The notes: a model not told the origin generated them from the sequence alone. A DNA stretch of 28,643 bases from Teratosphaeria epicoccoides (GCA_021401465.1 JADDMT010000238.1:1-28643); one strand, 5' to 3'. Positions 1-10,700 are shown, counted from the first letter of the stretch. Program-made: numbers and translations.

Positions 1-117
1 GACAGGTAGAGGGGACTTAGACAAGAGAAGTGAAGTTAGGAAGCCGTGTCAGCCTGGCCGCGATCCGGAATTTATGTGCTAGAAGGAAGCTGACGGATTC
101 TTTGCCGTGAACAAGAT

Positions 118-135
118 GGGGGGGGGGGGGGGGGG
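118..135 (+). repeat. Poly-G run (18 G), possible polypurine tract
   Basis: There are eighteen consecutive G bases. The position about 165 bases before the LTR-like terminus at 300 fits a plus-strand primer tract of the foreign element. The exact length may be a sequencing or assembly approximation. Confidence 0.4.
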
Positions 136-203
136 TAATGTGAAGGGCGAAGCCCTGAGTCTTGGCACAGGCTAGGGCCTATGCGACCCCTGACGAAGCC
201 AGC

Positions 204-210
204 TATAAAA
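204..210 (+). promoter_or_regulatory. TATA box in the foreign LTR-like block
   Basis: TATAAAA is followed by a pyrimidine-rich stretch (ccttctctcccc) about 25-35 bases downstream, a plausible U3/R promoter layout. No coding region follows in the window. Confidence 0.45.
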
Positions 211-300
211 GACCGGACAGCTAGCAGATAGTCCTTCTCTCCCCATCGTACTTGTTGAATACCACATGAACCCCTGTGTATACGCTGTTCACCCGTGACA

Positions 301-1317
301 TAGAGGCTTGTGCCTTAGCGTCTTGATAGACGTAGTGCGGGTCGCAAGCAGGGAAGGTTCGGCTTCCTCGTCGCTGACCTTAATTTCGGCCCTAGCCCTC
401 TTCTTCTTCTTAGACAGTAGCGTCGAGGCGGCGTAGGCAGCGGCGCTACAATGTGTTAGCTATACGCATGCGACAGGATTCGAGTAAGTAACTTACGGCT
501 TAGTCCTTAGGACCGGCTTAGAGGCAGGCTGTCTCTCGGTACGGCGCTAGGGCGTGGCCTTAGCGGCAGGAGCAGTGAATTGCTTGATAACCTTCTTACG
601 GATCATCCGCATCTTAAAGTCATCGTTAATAGAGGCAAGGGCCCCGAGTTGCTAACGCTAACAGCTAGTCGGATATTTCTCGACGCTAACGTTAGCCTAG
701 CGGAGAAAGTTAGCATTCATACTTAGAGGGTACCTGTACTATATGCGTACTATGGCGAAGGTCTCGACCCTAACGGTTAGCACCTTTAAGATCTTCTAGA
801 CTAAGTCTGCGATTAGACCTAGACAAACGTTTTCGCCTGTTAGAAGAGAGTCGAAGCAAACACTGCCGTAAGAACAGTTAGTAGTCGCGGTGAAGCACGA
901 GAGGGCGCTAAGCAGGTAGGCGAGTGCCTCGCGGTACTTAGCCTGTAGCCTGTTCATAGTCAGAGTGCCTTTAGCAATCCCCTTGTCGCGCGTACTCTAG
1001 AAGTTATCAATGTTACGGCAGAGCTAGTTATACTTGCCCTACATCTCTTCAGGGAGGTCTTAGCATTTTTGATGCTTGCTATTATAGTTGACACAATTGT
1101 AGTAGACACTACCCTCATTAAATCCGCCGACATAGATCTCGGCTACGCTTCGGTTAGTACAAGTCACGTATACCTCGCGGGTAGGGGATGCCTTACTAAC
1201 ACGCGGAGGAGAGATGTGTGCAGCTTGGCTACTAAGGTTGTCAAGGCATCGTTAACACAAGCGACAATCGCGGGCAGAGCGAGTAGCGTCGAACTTAGTC
1301 TGCAGCACATGAGCCAT
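301..1317 (-). pseudogene. Antisense gene of chromovirus copy A, N-terminal 339 codons
   Basis: The ATG is at 1315-1317 on the minus strand and the frame runs to base 301, where the foreign element cuts it. It aligns codon for codon with the 498-codon frame of copy D. The N-terminus has clustered cysteines, and a basic KKK stretch lies near codon 300. Internal TAG/TAA codons sit where RIP of CAG, CAA or TGG would put them. I do not recognise the family. This copy keeps more original codons than the others and is useful for inferring the ancestral protein. Open frames on the opposite strand here (for example 1069-1326) are shadows of this gene. Confidence 0.7.
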
Positions 1318-1473
1318 TATAGCTAAGACAGGTTAATTGATCTTGATTAATTGATTAAAGAAGAAGAAGCTCTAGTATAGACCTGCAGACATAGTAAGGC
1401 GCAAGCTAAGCGAAGTAGGAGCGGAGGTTAATGTTAGTGTCTTAGAACAGGAAAGTTTAGGAAGCGACGAGGT

Positions 1474-1480
1474 TTTTATA
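1474..1480 (-). promoter_or_regulatory. TATA box of the antisense gene (copy A)
   Basis: TATAAAA on the minus strand, 157 bases upstream of the antisense ATG. The same box occurs at the matching place in copies B, C and D. Confidence 0.65.
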
Positions 1481-2101
1481 CCCTCTAACAGCCCCCCTGT
1501 TACCTACCGCAACCGTTAAGCTAGTAACTCGAACTACATGCGCAGAGTACCTACCTTTAGTTAACTTATAAGGGGACCGAATAATGTAATAACGGATAAC
1601 GCGGCTGTTACGCATGTGCGCTAACTGTACTCGTGCTAGCCTACTAGCATGGAAATGTGGCGAGGCCCGCGCTAGGAGCGCGCTCCTGCTGTTTCGAGCG
1701 GCGCGCGTAGAGCGTCCGCGTACTTTCCTACTACCCTAAGGTTCTGCGACATGTTCTTCATAGTCACGACTAAATAGGGACAGCCAAGCTACTTGGCAAG
1801 GCTAGCGCGCATGCTTGCCCTATAATTTCAAGGATTAACTAAAGTACGTACTCGCGGTTTCCTGATATCTCGATCTGCATGTAAAGCGAAGGTGTTACGA
1901 GGCCGCCTAACATGTGACAGATTGAAACCCGCCCGAGTTAGTAGCCTCCGCCCTGTACTCACTATGAAGGTGTTAAGGTATGCGCATGACACATGTTACG
2001 TAGGCTATCTACCTATTTACCCTTGCGCGGTATAAGCGTGCTACATCCCGTACCCTATACGTTCCGCGTGCATTACTCGGTAAGGCTAGGGACATCCTCA
2101 T
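1481..2101 (+). other. Non-coding 3' region of copy A, including a 14-bp palindrome
   Basis: This lies between the antisense promoter and the polypurine tract. No coding frame is recognisable. It contains the perfect palindrome AGGAGCGCGCTCCT at 1674-1687. Homologues are at 10864-11485, 16271-16891 (reversed) and 26971-27594. It may hold upstream elements of the antisense promoter. Confidence 0.6.
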
Positions 2102-2112
2102 AGGAGGAGGGG
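2102..2112 (+). other. Polypurine tract of copy A
   Basis: AGGAGGAGGGG lies three bases before the 3' LTR. It is present unchanged at 11486-11496 and 27595-27605, and reversed at 16260-16270. It would be the RNase H-resistant primer for plus-strand DNA synthesis. Confidence 0.75.
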
Positions 2113-2115
2113 CAG

Positions 2116-2475
2116 TGATATAGTTGATACTAGGGGGCTATTAGAACCGCATGGGTTCTAATGCCCGCCCTTAGCATGTAGTGACCCTGCTACATATGGC
2201 AAGGGGGTCCTTTGTACATACGTTAGCTTGTATGTTGTCTAAGTAGGATCAGTTGTCGACGTAGGACGCCCCCACGTCGCTGACCCTACGGTACCCCTGC
2301 GGGGTTAGGCTTAGACATGCTTTCCCTAATTAAGGAGCGTCAGGGGTTATAAGCACCCTTAGCGCTACCTCTGCGATAAGCAGAAAGCAGCGCTGTCTTG
2401 TACCTACTAAAAGGTCGGATTACTCTGTCACACTACGAGATATTTTCATATCATATAGCATATACATCTATATCA
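2116..2475 (+). repeat. 3' LTR of chromovirus copy A
   Basis: 360 bases, from TGATATAGTTGATAC to CTATATCA (TG...CA termini). It contains TATAAG at 2348-2353 and AGAAAGCAG at 2382-2390, 34 bases downstream, proposed as the transcript start. It also carries a short inverted repeat (AGAACC/GGGTTCT) near the U3 start. It is homologous to the LTRs at 3923, 11500, 15895, 23718, 26532, 27609 and 28518. Confidence 0.9.
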
Positions 2476-3917
2476 TATGAACCTTCTAGAGTTAGTATAT
2501 GCCGCCTTAAGAGCAATATTCTAGAATCAGATCAATGTTTGAATTTACCATGCAGAATGCATTAGGAAGTATCATCCTAATTAAGTCGAATTTGCAAACA
2601 AGCTTTTATCCTAAGATTAGAGTAACACCTAGTTATAGAACATAAAGCGTAGGAACTATAAGACTCCCTCTAAACGCGTTAGAGATTACTATTTCACCTC
2701 TATGTCTACTCTCTAAGAAACTACCCCTGACTTTGATTTGTCTTAGCCGCGTTAGGTTTAGATTCCTAAAGAGATCCTTATTATTAGACATGTAGGCTAA
2801 TACGCTAGAGTTAAGGAGAACCGCACTTTGTTTAAGCTTGCCCTTTGCGTTAGCTATAGCTTCTGCCTATTCGTACTTATCATCTAATTTGTTAGAGGAA
2901 ATAGAGCACTCTAATAATGCTAAGCTCTTAGAGTTAGAGTCGCCTAAGGATAACATCATATCCGTATCTGCAGCGTAAGCCTTAGCCTTCTTATGCTTTT
3001 ACTTGTCTATGCGCTTCTTGTCCTTCTTGCCTAGGCGCGATTTGCTCTGACTAGACTTACTCTAAGTAGACTTCTTACTCTTCATTTCTAATGCTCTGAT
3101 CTTCTAAGTTAGAGACCTTAGCTTAGTGTTCCTCTAGCGTAGTAGGCTACTATAGCGCTTCTGTAGCTTCTGCTTCTCTTTTAGTACCTTTTATGCATTA
3201 GGTAGTCGTAGGCACCTCTATACTATGTAGATAGGTAAACTGTAAAGGAAGCACGCTCTACCCTTTCTAACTTCTACGCTCATTACAATTTGGAGCCCTT
3301 TAGGCGCGACTCCTCCTCGAACAGAATATGCAGGACTCTCTAACTATCCTTTATACCTATTAGATTAAAGTTACGCCTTAGGTCGTAGTAGTGCTTAGGT
3401 AGGGCATTAAAGAGCTATAAGACGACTCTGTCCTGCGTGTATAACATCCTTGTCTTAGGTTTGACATTAATGATTTTTTGTGATAGGTTTGTAAGTGTCG
3501 TATAGGCGTCATCGATGCTTGTATCCTCATCTATCTCGTACATCGTGTACTATTACTAGTATACCCTTAAGGATGTTAGAAGGTTCTTCTTATATTTCGA
3601 GAGTAATGTAGCCTATGCCTCTATGGCTGTCTTGTACTCAAGCGTCAGAGTACTATTAGTCTTATTAAGGCTTCGCGATATCTTATATAGGGTAGTTAAA
3701 TTAGCCTCAAACGGGACTCCTGCTAAAACTAGAACTCGTTGTTTTCTTATGTTAGAGTAGGGACTTTCTTTTAGTCCTTAGATAAGTCTATAGTAAGGAA
3801 GTATTATAATTAGTAAATGAATAAGTATAAAACAGATAAACAAAGATTATTGTATGTCAAACTCCTGTATAGTTTTAGAAGGTAACTACAAACTTTTTAA
3901 TTGTGTCTGAATAGTTG
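2476..3917 (-). pseudogene. Ty1/copia gag and protease relic
   Basis: Read on the minus strand, the segment from about 3790 to 2880 gives a degenerate copia-type gag, with a stretch resembling LFNALPKHYYDLRRNF and, further on, LFEEESRL, followed by a Lys/Ser-rich tail. At 2783-2815 the minus strand reads LNSSVLAYMSN. Undoing only C-to-T and G-to-A changes gives the copia protease motif LDSGASAHMSN. A GAG-pre-integrase-like stretch (LGVTLILG) follows near 2600-2660. The relic stops at 2476, where copy A was inserted; integrase and RT are not in the window. The frame has many TAG/TAA codons and at least one shift. Its upstream part continues at 28003-28435, on the other side of the chromovirus composite. 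Confidence 0.7.
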
Positions 3918-3922
3918 CTAGG
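3918..3922. repeat. Target-site duplication of copy B, left (CTAGG)
   Basis: CTAGG directly precedes the LTR at 3923 and recurs directly after the LTR ending at 27997 (27998-28002). These flanks show that the outermost LTRs of the 24-kb composite belong to one insertion. Confidence 0.8.
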
Positions 3923-4317
3923 TAATACGGTTAATACTAGGGGGCTATTAGAGCCGCATAGGTTCCGATGCCCGCCCTTAGCATGCAGTGACCCTGCTAC
4001 ACATAGCAAGGGGGTCCTTCGTATATACGTTAGCTAGTATGTCGTCTAAGTAGGATCAATGCTTGACGTAGGATGCCCCTATGTTGCTAACCCTATAGTA
4101 CCCCTACGGGGGCTTCCTGACCCTACGGTACCCCTGCGGGGTTAGGCTCAGACATGCTTTCCCTAATTAAGGGGCGTCAGGGGTTATAAGCACCTCTAGC
4201 GCTACCTCTACAATAAGCAGAAAGTAGCGCTGTCTTGTACTATACCTATTAAAAGGTCGGATTACTCTGTCATACTACGAGATATTTCTATATTATATAG
4301 CATATACATCTATATTA
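3923..4317 (+). repeat. 5' LTR of copy B, probably a B/C recombinant
   Basis: 395 bases, TAATACGG (from TGATACGG) to CTATATTA (from TATCA); both termini are changed by RIP-type transitions. It carries the 30-base duplication (4087-4116, with the second unit from 4117) shared with the LTR at 27609, so its left part is copy B. Because copy C gag-pol follows it, the inversion crossover should lie to the right of the duplication. TATAAG is at 4185-4190 and the predicted transcript start is at 4219. Confidence 0.85.
4087..4141 (+). repeat. 30-base tandem duplication in the copy B LTR
   Basis: The motif CTAACCCTATAGTACCCC and the following bases to 4116 are repeated in diverged form from 4117. The same duplication is at 27772-27826. 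All other LTRs in the window have one unit. Confidence 0.8.
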
Positions 4318-4320
4318 GTT

Positions 4321-4329
4321 CTGCTTTCT
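4321..4329 (+). other. Putative self-priming primer-binding site (copy C)
   Basis: CTGCTTTCT lies three bases inside the 5' LTR and is the exact complement of AGAAAGCAG, the predicted 5' end of the element's own RNA. No TGG-starting tRNA 3'-end complement is seen here. This matches the Tf1/sushi self-priming strategy in principle. Equivalent sites are at 23706-23714 (D) and 26520-26528 (B), both minus strand. Confidence 0.55.
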
Positions 4330-4366
4330 CCCCCCTGCTTTGTAGTCTAGCAGAAAATACTACAAT

Positions 4367-7300
4367 ATGTCTAGAGTACTGCGAACTTGTAACTAACACG
4401 TAGCAAGCACTATCCTAAGCGCCTGCGATAGCGAAGCTAGCCTAAGTAACTAGCCTATAGGAGTACCTCCTACGAGTAACACTACATTAAACGACGGTTC
4501 TACTAGAGGCTAATTACGTAGCGGATAAGGCAATTTATTCCCTACATAGGGACTATAGCTAACCCCGACTATCGACCTAGCCCTTGTAGCCATGATTGTT
4601 AACTAGGTTACGAACCGCCTTGTAAACTAGAGCTAAAGCCGCCCCCCTTCTAGCAGCGATAACGGCGAGGACGACGAAGACGTCGCTATAAGCGGTACTA
4701 ATGAACTAGTAGATGAAGAAATCTAGAAAGATTTTATGCTAGGGACCTGTAAAGACAACGTACTAGTAGGCGCAGACCTCTTGCATGTACCTGCGAATGT
4801 AGTGCCTAAATTCAGGGCCATGACAGGCTAACTAGGAGGCAGTTATAATGCATACAACCTGAAGCCGTTCAAGGGAGACACCTTAAAGGAGGCTCCGACT
4901 TTCTTACAGGCGTGTAAGGTAGTTTTTGTGCTTAACCTATGCGGATATACTATAGAGGGCGAATAGGTTACCTTTAGTGTAATGTAGCTCGAAGAGGATA
5001 AGGAACCTTGTAACAATTAGCATGAGTAGTATAACCTTATGCGGGTCTATGACAGAACGTATATATAGGCGGACTTTCGCTAGTTCTATGTCGACTAGGT
5101 CGAGGATCTAGGGAACTATGCCCTTACTATGTCTGTCGAGTATAAGAAGGCTAAGTAGAGGAAGAGACAAATAACCTCTAGCTTCGCTACCTACCTCGCT
5201 ACACTCGAGGGACAGATGCTACCCTATACTAAGACGTAATGTATACGGCACCTACTCATCAAACTTAATAACAATCTTCAGAAAATAGTCATGACTTTTC
5301 ATGAACTTCTAACAACTCGGCAAGACCTTATGTCCCTTGCGACACATATGGAGATTACCTTGAAAAATTAGGTAGCAAGGATAATAAGCGTTTAAGCCCT
5401 AAGGACCTAGCGAAGGGCCGCTATTACAAGCGCCCTAAGGGTCACGTCTAACGCGGTAGTTTATTCTAGAGGAGCAAGCCCTCTAAGCCTAAAGATAGAG
5501 GCGAGAAGCCCCTAAGTAGCTGCTACATCTGTAGAGTAAGGGACTACTAGGCAGCTTGCTGTCCTAAACGAAGTAATAGGAAGAAGGTAAGCAAGGTGTC
5601 TAAAACCTCCCTAAAGGGGAGGCGAAAGAAGGACAAGCCTAAGACAACCGAGTAGCTACTACGGGTATCTAAGCTGTCTGTGGCTAATAGTGTAGACTCG
5701 TGGCCTGCCTAGCGCCTATCTAGTACGGTCCGAGTTAATAGCTCGCTTAAGCTAGTAGACTATATGTTAGACGACCTTGCAGAGGTTAACGTGATACCCT
5801 AGAGGGTAATCGTACGGCTCGGTTTAAAGCTAATCCTAGGAGCCCTGCTGCCTACCATGAAGTCCTTTTAGGGCGAAGGCGTAGCGGCTCGAGGCGCGTA
5901 CAACATGCGCCTCTAACTCGCGGACTCCTCGGGAGAAGTGCGCGAGACTAACGAAGTCTTCTACGCTAAAGACGTTCCTAATAAGGAGCTCCTACTTAGC
6001 TGCCCTTAGCGCTACAAGCAGGGAGTCGTTGTTAATAGAGCTACTAACAATTAGTTCTATAGCTCTATAGGCGAAGTTCTTGCGGTAAGGATGCGTGACA
6101 CACATAGCTTCTACAAGGACATGAAGAAGGTCTAATGTATGTATGCGGTCCGCATACAGAACGTTAAGGAAGACGTTACCCTTCTGCCTAAGTTAGAGGA
6201 ATACGCCGATATTTTCGACGTAGAGGCTACGGCCTATGCCTAGGCCCTAAACGCGGAACATGCGATTAACCTTAAGGAGGGTTATAATCCTCTGCATCGA
6301 CCTCTGTACCCTATGTTAGAATCGTAGCTCGAAACACTTCGAGACTACCTTTATAAGGCGCAAAGAAACGCGTGGATCCGACGAAGCGACAGCGAGGCAG
6401 GAGCGTTAGTTATGTTCGTCCTGAAGAAGGATAACACGCTCCGCCTATACGTTAACTATAGGGGCCTTAACGCGGTAACTTAGAAGAACCGCTACCCCCT
6501 ACTACTTATTAGTGAGACGCTTGACCGCCTTAGTCGCGCCGCCATCTTCTTGTCTATTAACTTGAAGGACGCCTACTACTAGATACTAATCCGAAAGGGC
6601 GACAAGTAGAAGACTACGTTCTAAACATAGTATAGACACTTCGAGTATATAGTGATGCCGTTTAGCTTAACTAACGCACTAGTAACGTTCTAAGCGTATA
6701 TTAACTAGGCCCTAGCCAGCCTCGTTAACACCTGCTATGTAGTATATTTAGACGATATACTAGTCTACTCTAACTCGAAGGAGGAGCATATTCGGCATCT
6801 AAGGATAGTACTCGAACAGCTCCGCAAGTTCGCTCGGGATAGTGCCTTAGGAGGAGGCTTAGAGTAAGGCTTTCTCTAAACTTAAAGTAGCTTTTCAAAC
6901 TACGCCTATACTTTAGCACTTTGACCTTACTACGAAGATCCGAATAGAGACTAATATTTCAAAATTCGTAATAGCCGTAATTATATCGTAGCTCTAGTCG
7001 CATGAAGGTAGTACGCGATAGTACCTAATTGCCTTCTAGTTACGGAAGATGTAGGGCGCTAAGCTTAACTACGAGACTTACGACTAAGAGCTTTTAGCTA
7101 TTATTGACGGCTTTAAGGAGTACTAACACTACCTTAAGGGCGTAGCGTACCCTATTAAGGTGCTTACCAACTATAACAACCTTCGCGGCTTCATAGGCAT
7201 AAAGTAGCTAAGTAGTTAGTAAGAAGGTAAGCGACTTTCCTTGCTAGCTTTAACTTCGTTATCTAGCATCGTTCTAGAAAGACGAATCTAGCCGATAGTC

Positions 7301-9063
7301 CTTCGCGACGACTAGACTATAACACTAGGGAGTAGGGTAACTAATAGCTTCTCTTTACGCTGCAAACGAAGCTTGTAGTTTAGGGTAGCGATCTGTCGTT
7401 AGCTCCTCTTGTAGGTCAACTACAGGTCTAATAGGGCCTTATGGCCTCCGCTAGCGATAAACCCTCCTATCTAGCGGTTATAGTAACCGTGTCTAGCTTG
7501 ATCTATGCGGTAGTTAACTAGCTTACATGTAGTAAGCATGCGATGTCTAAAGAACCCTTTAAAGAAGTCTCGAGACTTATTCAGTAGTTACAAGAGCGAG
7601 AACCGGAGTTAATTAATAAGAGTGTAGCCCTCTAGGATACTATAGGCGGTCCGAAGTACTAGACTAAGTCAGGCGACTTGTAGTACTTTAATAATAGGCT
7701 CTACGTACCTACTAACTACATACTCTGTTCGCAGCTCCTCTATATTTATCATGATAATGAACTTGCAGGCTATTTTGGCGCAGAGAAGACAAACGTACTT
7801 CTCGGGCGTAAATACTAGTAGCTAACGCTAGAACAGGATGTCTCTAACTATGTCAAATCCTGCTAGACGTGCTAGATTAGCAAATCTCGGCGCTATCGCC
7901 CCTATAGTAATGCTTAGGCGCTCCTACTACTAGAGAGACTATAGTAAGACTTAACTATGGATTTTATTACTAATTTGCTGCTAGCAAAGTAGAGAGGTAA
8001 TATAGTTAACGCTGTCCTTGTAGTAGTCGACTAATACTTGAAGATAAATGTCTTCATCCTATATACAAAAAAGTACACAAGTAGCGAGCTTGCGCAACTA
8101 CTTCGTAACAAATTTATATAGCGCTTTAGTGTCCCCTAAAGTATCCTATTAGATCGAGGTTCTGTCTTTACTAGTAAATACTAGCAAGAAATTATGTTTA
8201 AGGTACGTGTTAAGCACTACCTAAGTATAGCATTCTATCTACAGACTAATAGTTAGACTAAACGTATGAACTAGACTCTTAAGTAGTACCTTTAGTGCTA
8301 CTACGCTAAGAACTAGGATACCTAGGCTAACGTAATTCCTATGGCGGAATTTGTAGTTAATAACAGCGTGCATGCTACTATGTGCATGTCGCCATTTCAG
8401 ATTCTTTATAGCTTTCATCTAGAAATACACCTAGAACCGCCTTAGGACGAGTCTTCTAAGAAGAGGGTGCTAGCTGCCGCGGAATTAGCGCGGCGTATGC
8501 GCGAGGTACATTCGGTGCTAATAGAACACTAGAAAAAGGCCTCAGAATCCTAGATTTAACATAATAACGCCTGTGCTAAACCGATGTAGTACGTAGTTAG
8601 TACGAAGGTGTTACTATCGACAAAGAATCTCAAGCTAAAACTTCTAAGTAAGAAGATGACGCCAAGGTTCGTTAGACCCTTCCGGATACGCGACGCGATA
8701 GGCTCGCAGGCATACTAGCTATTATTGCTATCGTCATACTATGTACATGACGTCTTCTACGTATCTCTACTCGAACTATAGGTATAGCGCGAGGGCGAAG
8801 AGCCTGCAGACCTAATGCTAGTAGCAGAAGAGAACGAAGAGTAGGAAGTCGAGGGTATTAAGGACAGTATGTAGCGTAAAGGCGCAATGCACTATCTAGT
8901 GAAGTAGAAAGGATATCTACCTAAGTATACATAATAGGTTCTAGCTAAAGACTACAAGAACGCTCTAGAAGCTATTTGTGAATTCGAAGGGCGGAGGAGG
9001 CGTAAGCAGGGCTTAAGAAGGTCAATTTGTAGGAAGATAAGAGTTTTAGAGCAGAATTCTTAA
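4367..9063 (+). pseudogene. Chromovirus gag-pol polyprotein, copy C (defective)
   Basis: The frame starts at ATG 4367 and ends at TAA 9061-9063. It encodes gag, a CCHC knuckle near 5521-5562 (His changed to Tyr), protease (LDDLAEVNVI near 5770), RT with YLDD at 6745-6756, RNase H, integrase with the CQTC zinc-binding end and LLDRGS, and a C-terminal chromodomain (LVK-stop-KGY near 8900, where Trp is expected). Relative to copy D it has a private 10-base deletion near 5365 that shifts frame late in gag. It also has a 269-base deletion at 6835/6836 that removes the RT thumb region, and a one-base deletion near 7223. The last two are shared with copy B. Dozens of TAG/TAA codons come from RIP. 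It is not functional. Confidence 0.9.
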
Positions 9064-9203
9064 CACATGTATGTAGCGTATAACGCGCGAAGTAACAACG
9101 AGAAGCAAACGCCCTACTTATACATTATTAATGCCTAAAGGCATACCTAGAATAAACCTAAGGAGAATAAGAGACATGCTCGGATTAGCTTCGTAGCTAA
9201 TGC
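9064..9203. other. 140-base convergent gap between gag-pol and the antisense gene (copy C)
   Basis: The two genes end tail to tail here. It contains the short inverted repeat ATGCCT-AA-AGGCAT (9131-9144) and an AATAAA hexamer just after it on the plus strand. It could serve 3'-end formation for either transcript; this is inferred only. The same gap is at 13446-13585 and 18552-18691. Confidence 0.5.
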
Positions 9204-10700
9204 TTAGCGACTACTAGTCGAGAGCTTCCTGACTAAACCCGAAGTAGAAGAGTCTTTCTCGTTACGGTCTGCTAGGGACTACCTACCTTTACGGGGTCTA
9301 CTAAACACCCTAAAGCGACTAGGAGTAATAGGAGTAGTAACGCTACAAAGAGAGGCCGGCATCTTCTTCTTTAGTAGGTTGTGAGGGAGCTTGTCCTTAG
9401 AGCCTATAGTAGCTAGAGAGCTAGCGCTATCCTTACCGCGCCTAGTCGCGATAACTACCTTATCCTTAGCATTAGAAGGCGAAGAGACTTAGGCGCGCTT
9501 GTAGCTGTCGCGCTTAGCCCTCGAGATTATCTTGCGCTTCTTACTACGAGTGTTAACTACATCATTAGACTTAGTGTCTCCCTTAGGCGTAACTACTACG
9601 GCAACACTATAGCGCGAAGGGATCACGTTAGGACCGAAGGTATCCTAGACGTCGTCATCCTCCTTATCCTCAAAGATCTAGCCTAGAGGCTTGTACCTTA
9701 GTGTCTTAGCGGACGTAGTGCAGATCGTAAGCAGGGAAGGTTCGGCTTCCTCGTCGCTAACCTTAATTTCGGCCCTAGCCTTCTTCTTCTTCTTAGATAG
9801 TAGCGTCAAGGCAGCGTAGGCGGCGGCGCTATAATGTGTTAGCTATGCGCACGCGACAGGATTTAAGTAAGTAACTTACAGCCTAGTCCTTAGAACTAGC
9901 TTAGAGGCAGGCTGCCTCTTAGTACAGCGCTAGGGCGTAGCCTTAGCGGCAGGAACGGTGAATTGCTTGATAACCTTCTTGCGAATTATCCGCGTCTCGA
10001 AGTATTCGTCAATAGAGGCAAGGGCCCCGAGTTGCTAATGCTAACAGCTAGTCGGATATTTCTTGACGCTAACGTTAGCCTAGCGGAGAAAGTCAGCATT
10101 TATACTTAGAGGGTACCCATACTATATGCGTACTATGGCAAACATCTTGACCCTAACAGTTAGTACCTTCAAGATCTTCTAAACTAAGTCTGCGATTAGA
10201 CCTAGACAAACGTTTTTGCCTATTAGCAGAGAGTTAAAGTAGACACTGCCATAAGAATAGTTAGTAGTCGCGGTAAAGCACAAGAGGGCGCTAAGCAGGT
10301 AGACGAGTACCTCGTAGTACTTAGCCTGTAGCCTGTTTATAGTTAGAGTACCTTTAGCAATCCCCTTGTTACGCGTACTCTAGAAGTTATCGATGTTACA
10401 GCAGAGCTAGTTATACTCGCTATACACCTCTTTAGGGAGGTCTTAGCATTTTTGATGCTTGCTATTATAGTTGACATAATTGTAGTAGACACTACCCTCA
10501 TTAAATCTGCTGACTTAGATCTCGGCTACGCTTCGGTTAGTACAAGCTACGCATACCTCGCGGGTAGGGGACGCCTTACTAACACGCGGAGGAGAGATGT
10601 GTACAGCTTAGCTGCTAAGGTTGTCAAGGCATTGTCGACATAAGCGACGATCGCAGGTAGAGCAAGTAGCGTCGAACTTAGTCTGTAGCATAGAAGCTAT
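9204..10700 (-). pseudogene. Antisense gene of chromovirus copy C
   Basis: It spans exactly 1497 bases, the same length as in copy D, from the position of the lost start (ATG changed to ATA at 10700-10698) to the TAA at 9206-9204. The product matches the copy D protein: a Cys-rich N-terminus, a central region, Lys-rich clusters and acidic patches, and a basic C-terminal half. TAG/TAA codons occur throughout at Gln/Trp positions. Open frames on the plus strand in this region (10452-10643) are shadows. Family unknown. Confidence 0.7.

Larger units (their letters stand above)
1..300 (+). mobile_element. Non-RIP-mutated LTR-like end of an unidentified retroelement inserted in copy A
   Basis: This stretch has no match elsewhere in the window. 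It keeps many CpA dinucleotides and is GC-richer than the DNA after it. At base 301 the sequence switches abruptly to copy A DNA (compare 9690 onward). The block ends in CCCGTGACA, an LTR-like CA terminus. It holds a TATAAAA box at 204-210 about 95 bases before that end and an 18-G run at 118-135 that could be a polypurine tract. I infer a 3' or solo LTR of a younger element inserted into copy A. The LTR start is uncertain: about 136-139 just after the G run, or TGTCA at 47, which mirrors the TGACA end. The partner target duplication (expected TAGAG, as at 301-305) would lie outside the window. It could instead be a DNA-transposon or rearrangement boundary. Confidence 0.45.
301..2475 (+). mobile_element. 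Chromovirus copy A, left part missing (3' end with 3' LTR)
   Basis: This is co-linear with 9690-11859 of copy C and, reversed, with 15895-18080 of copy D. It contains the N-terminal two-thirds of the antisense gene, that gene's promoter, the roughly 620-base 3' region, the polypurine tract and the 3' LTR. gag-pol and the 5' LTR are not present. The left edge is cut by the foreign element at 300, so the remainder may lie upstream of the window. The right LTR abuts the copia relic at 2476, so TATGA at 2476-2480 is the predicted target duplication. It is less mutated than copies B and C. Confidence 0.85.

Noticed and set aside
7..11. TAGAG near the window start as the partner of TAGAG at 301-305
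   Set aside because: The bases before it (GACAGG) do not match the family sequence that should precede the insertion site, so it is a chance match.
1069..1326. Open frame on the plus strand, with relatives at 10452-10643, 12008-12199 (minus) and 17046-17342 (minus)
   Set aside because: It lies opposite the N-terminal part of the antisense gene, has no promoter or start context of its own, and its openness follows from the composition of the other strand.
4367..9063. Genetic code with TAG/TAA read as glutamine
   Set aside because: TAG also stands at conserved Trp positions (for example the chromodomain KWKGY), and His, Asp, Gly and Ser codons in motifs show other C-to-T or G-to-A changes. 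Mutation explains all of it.
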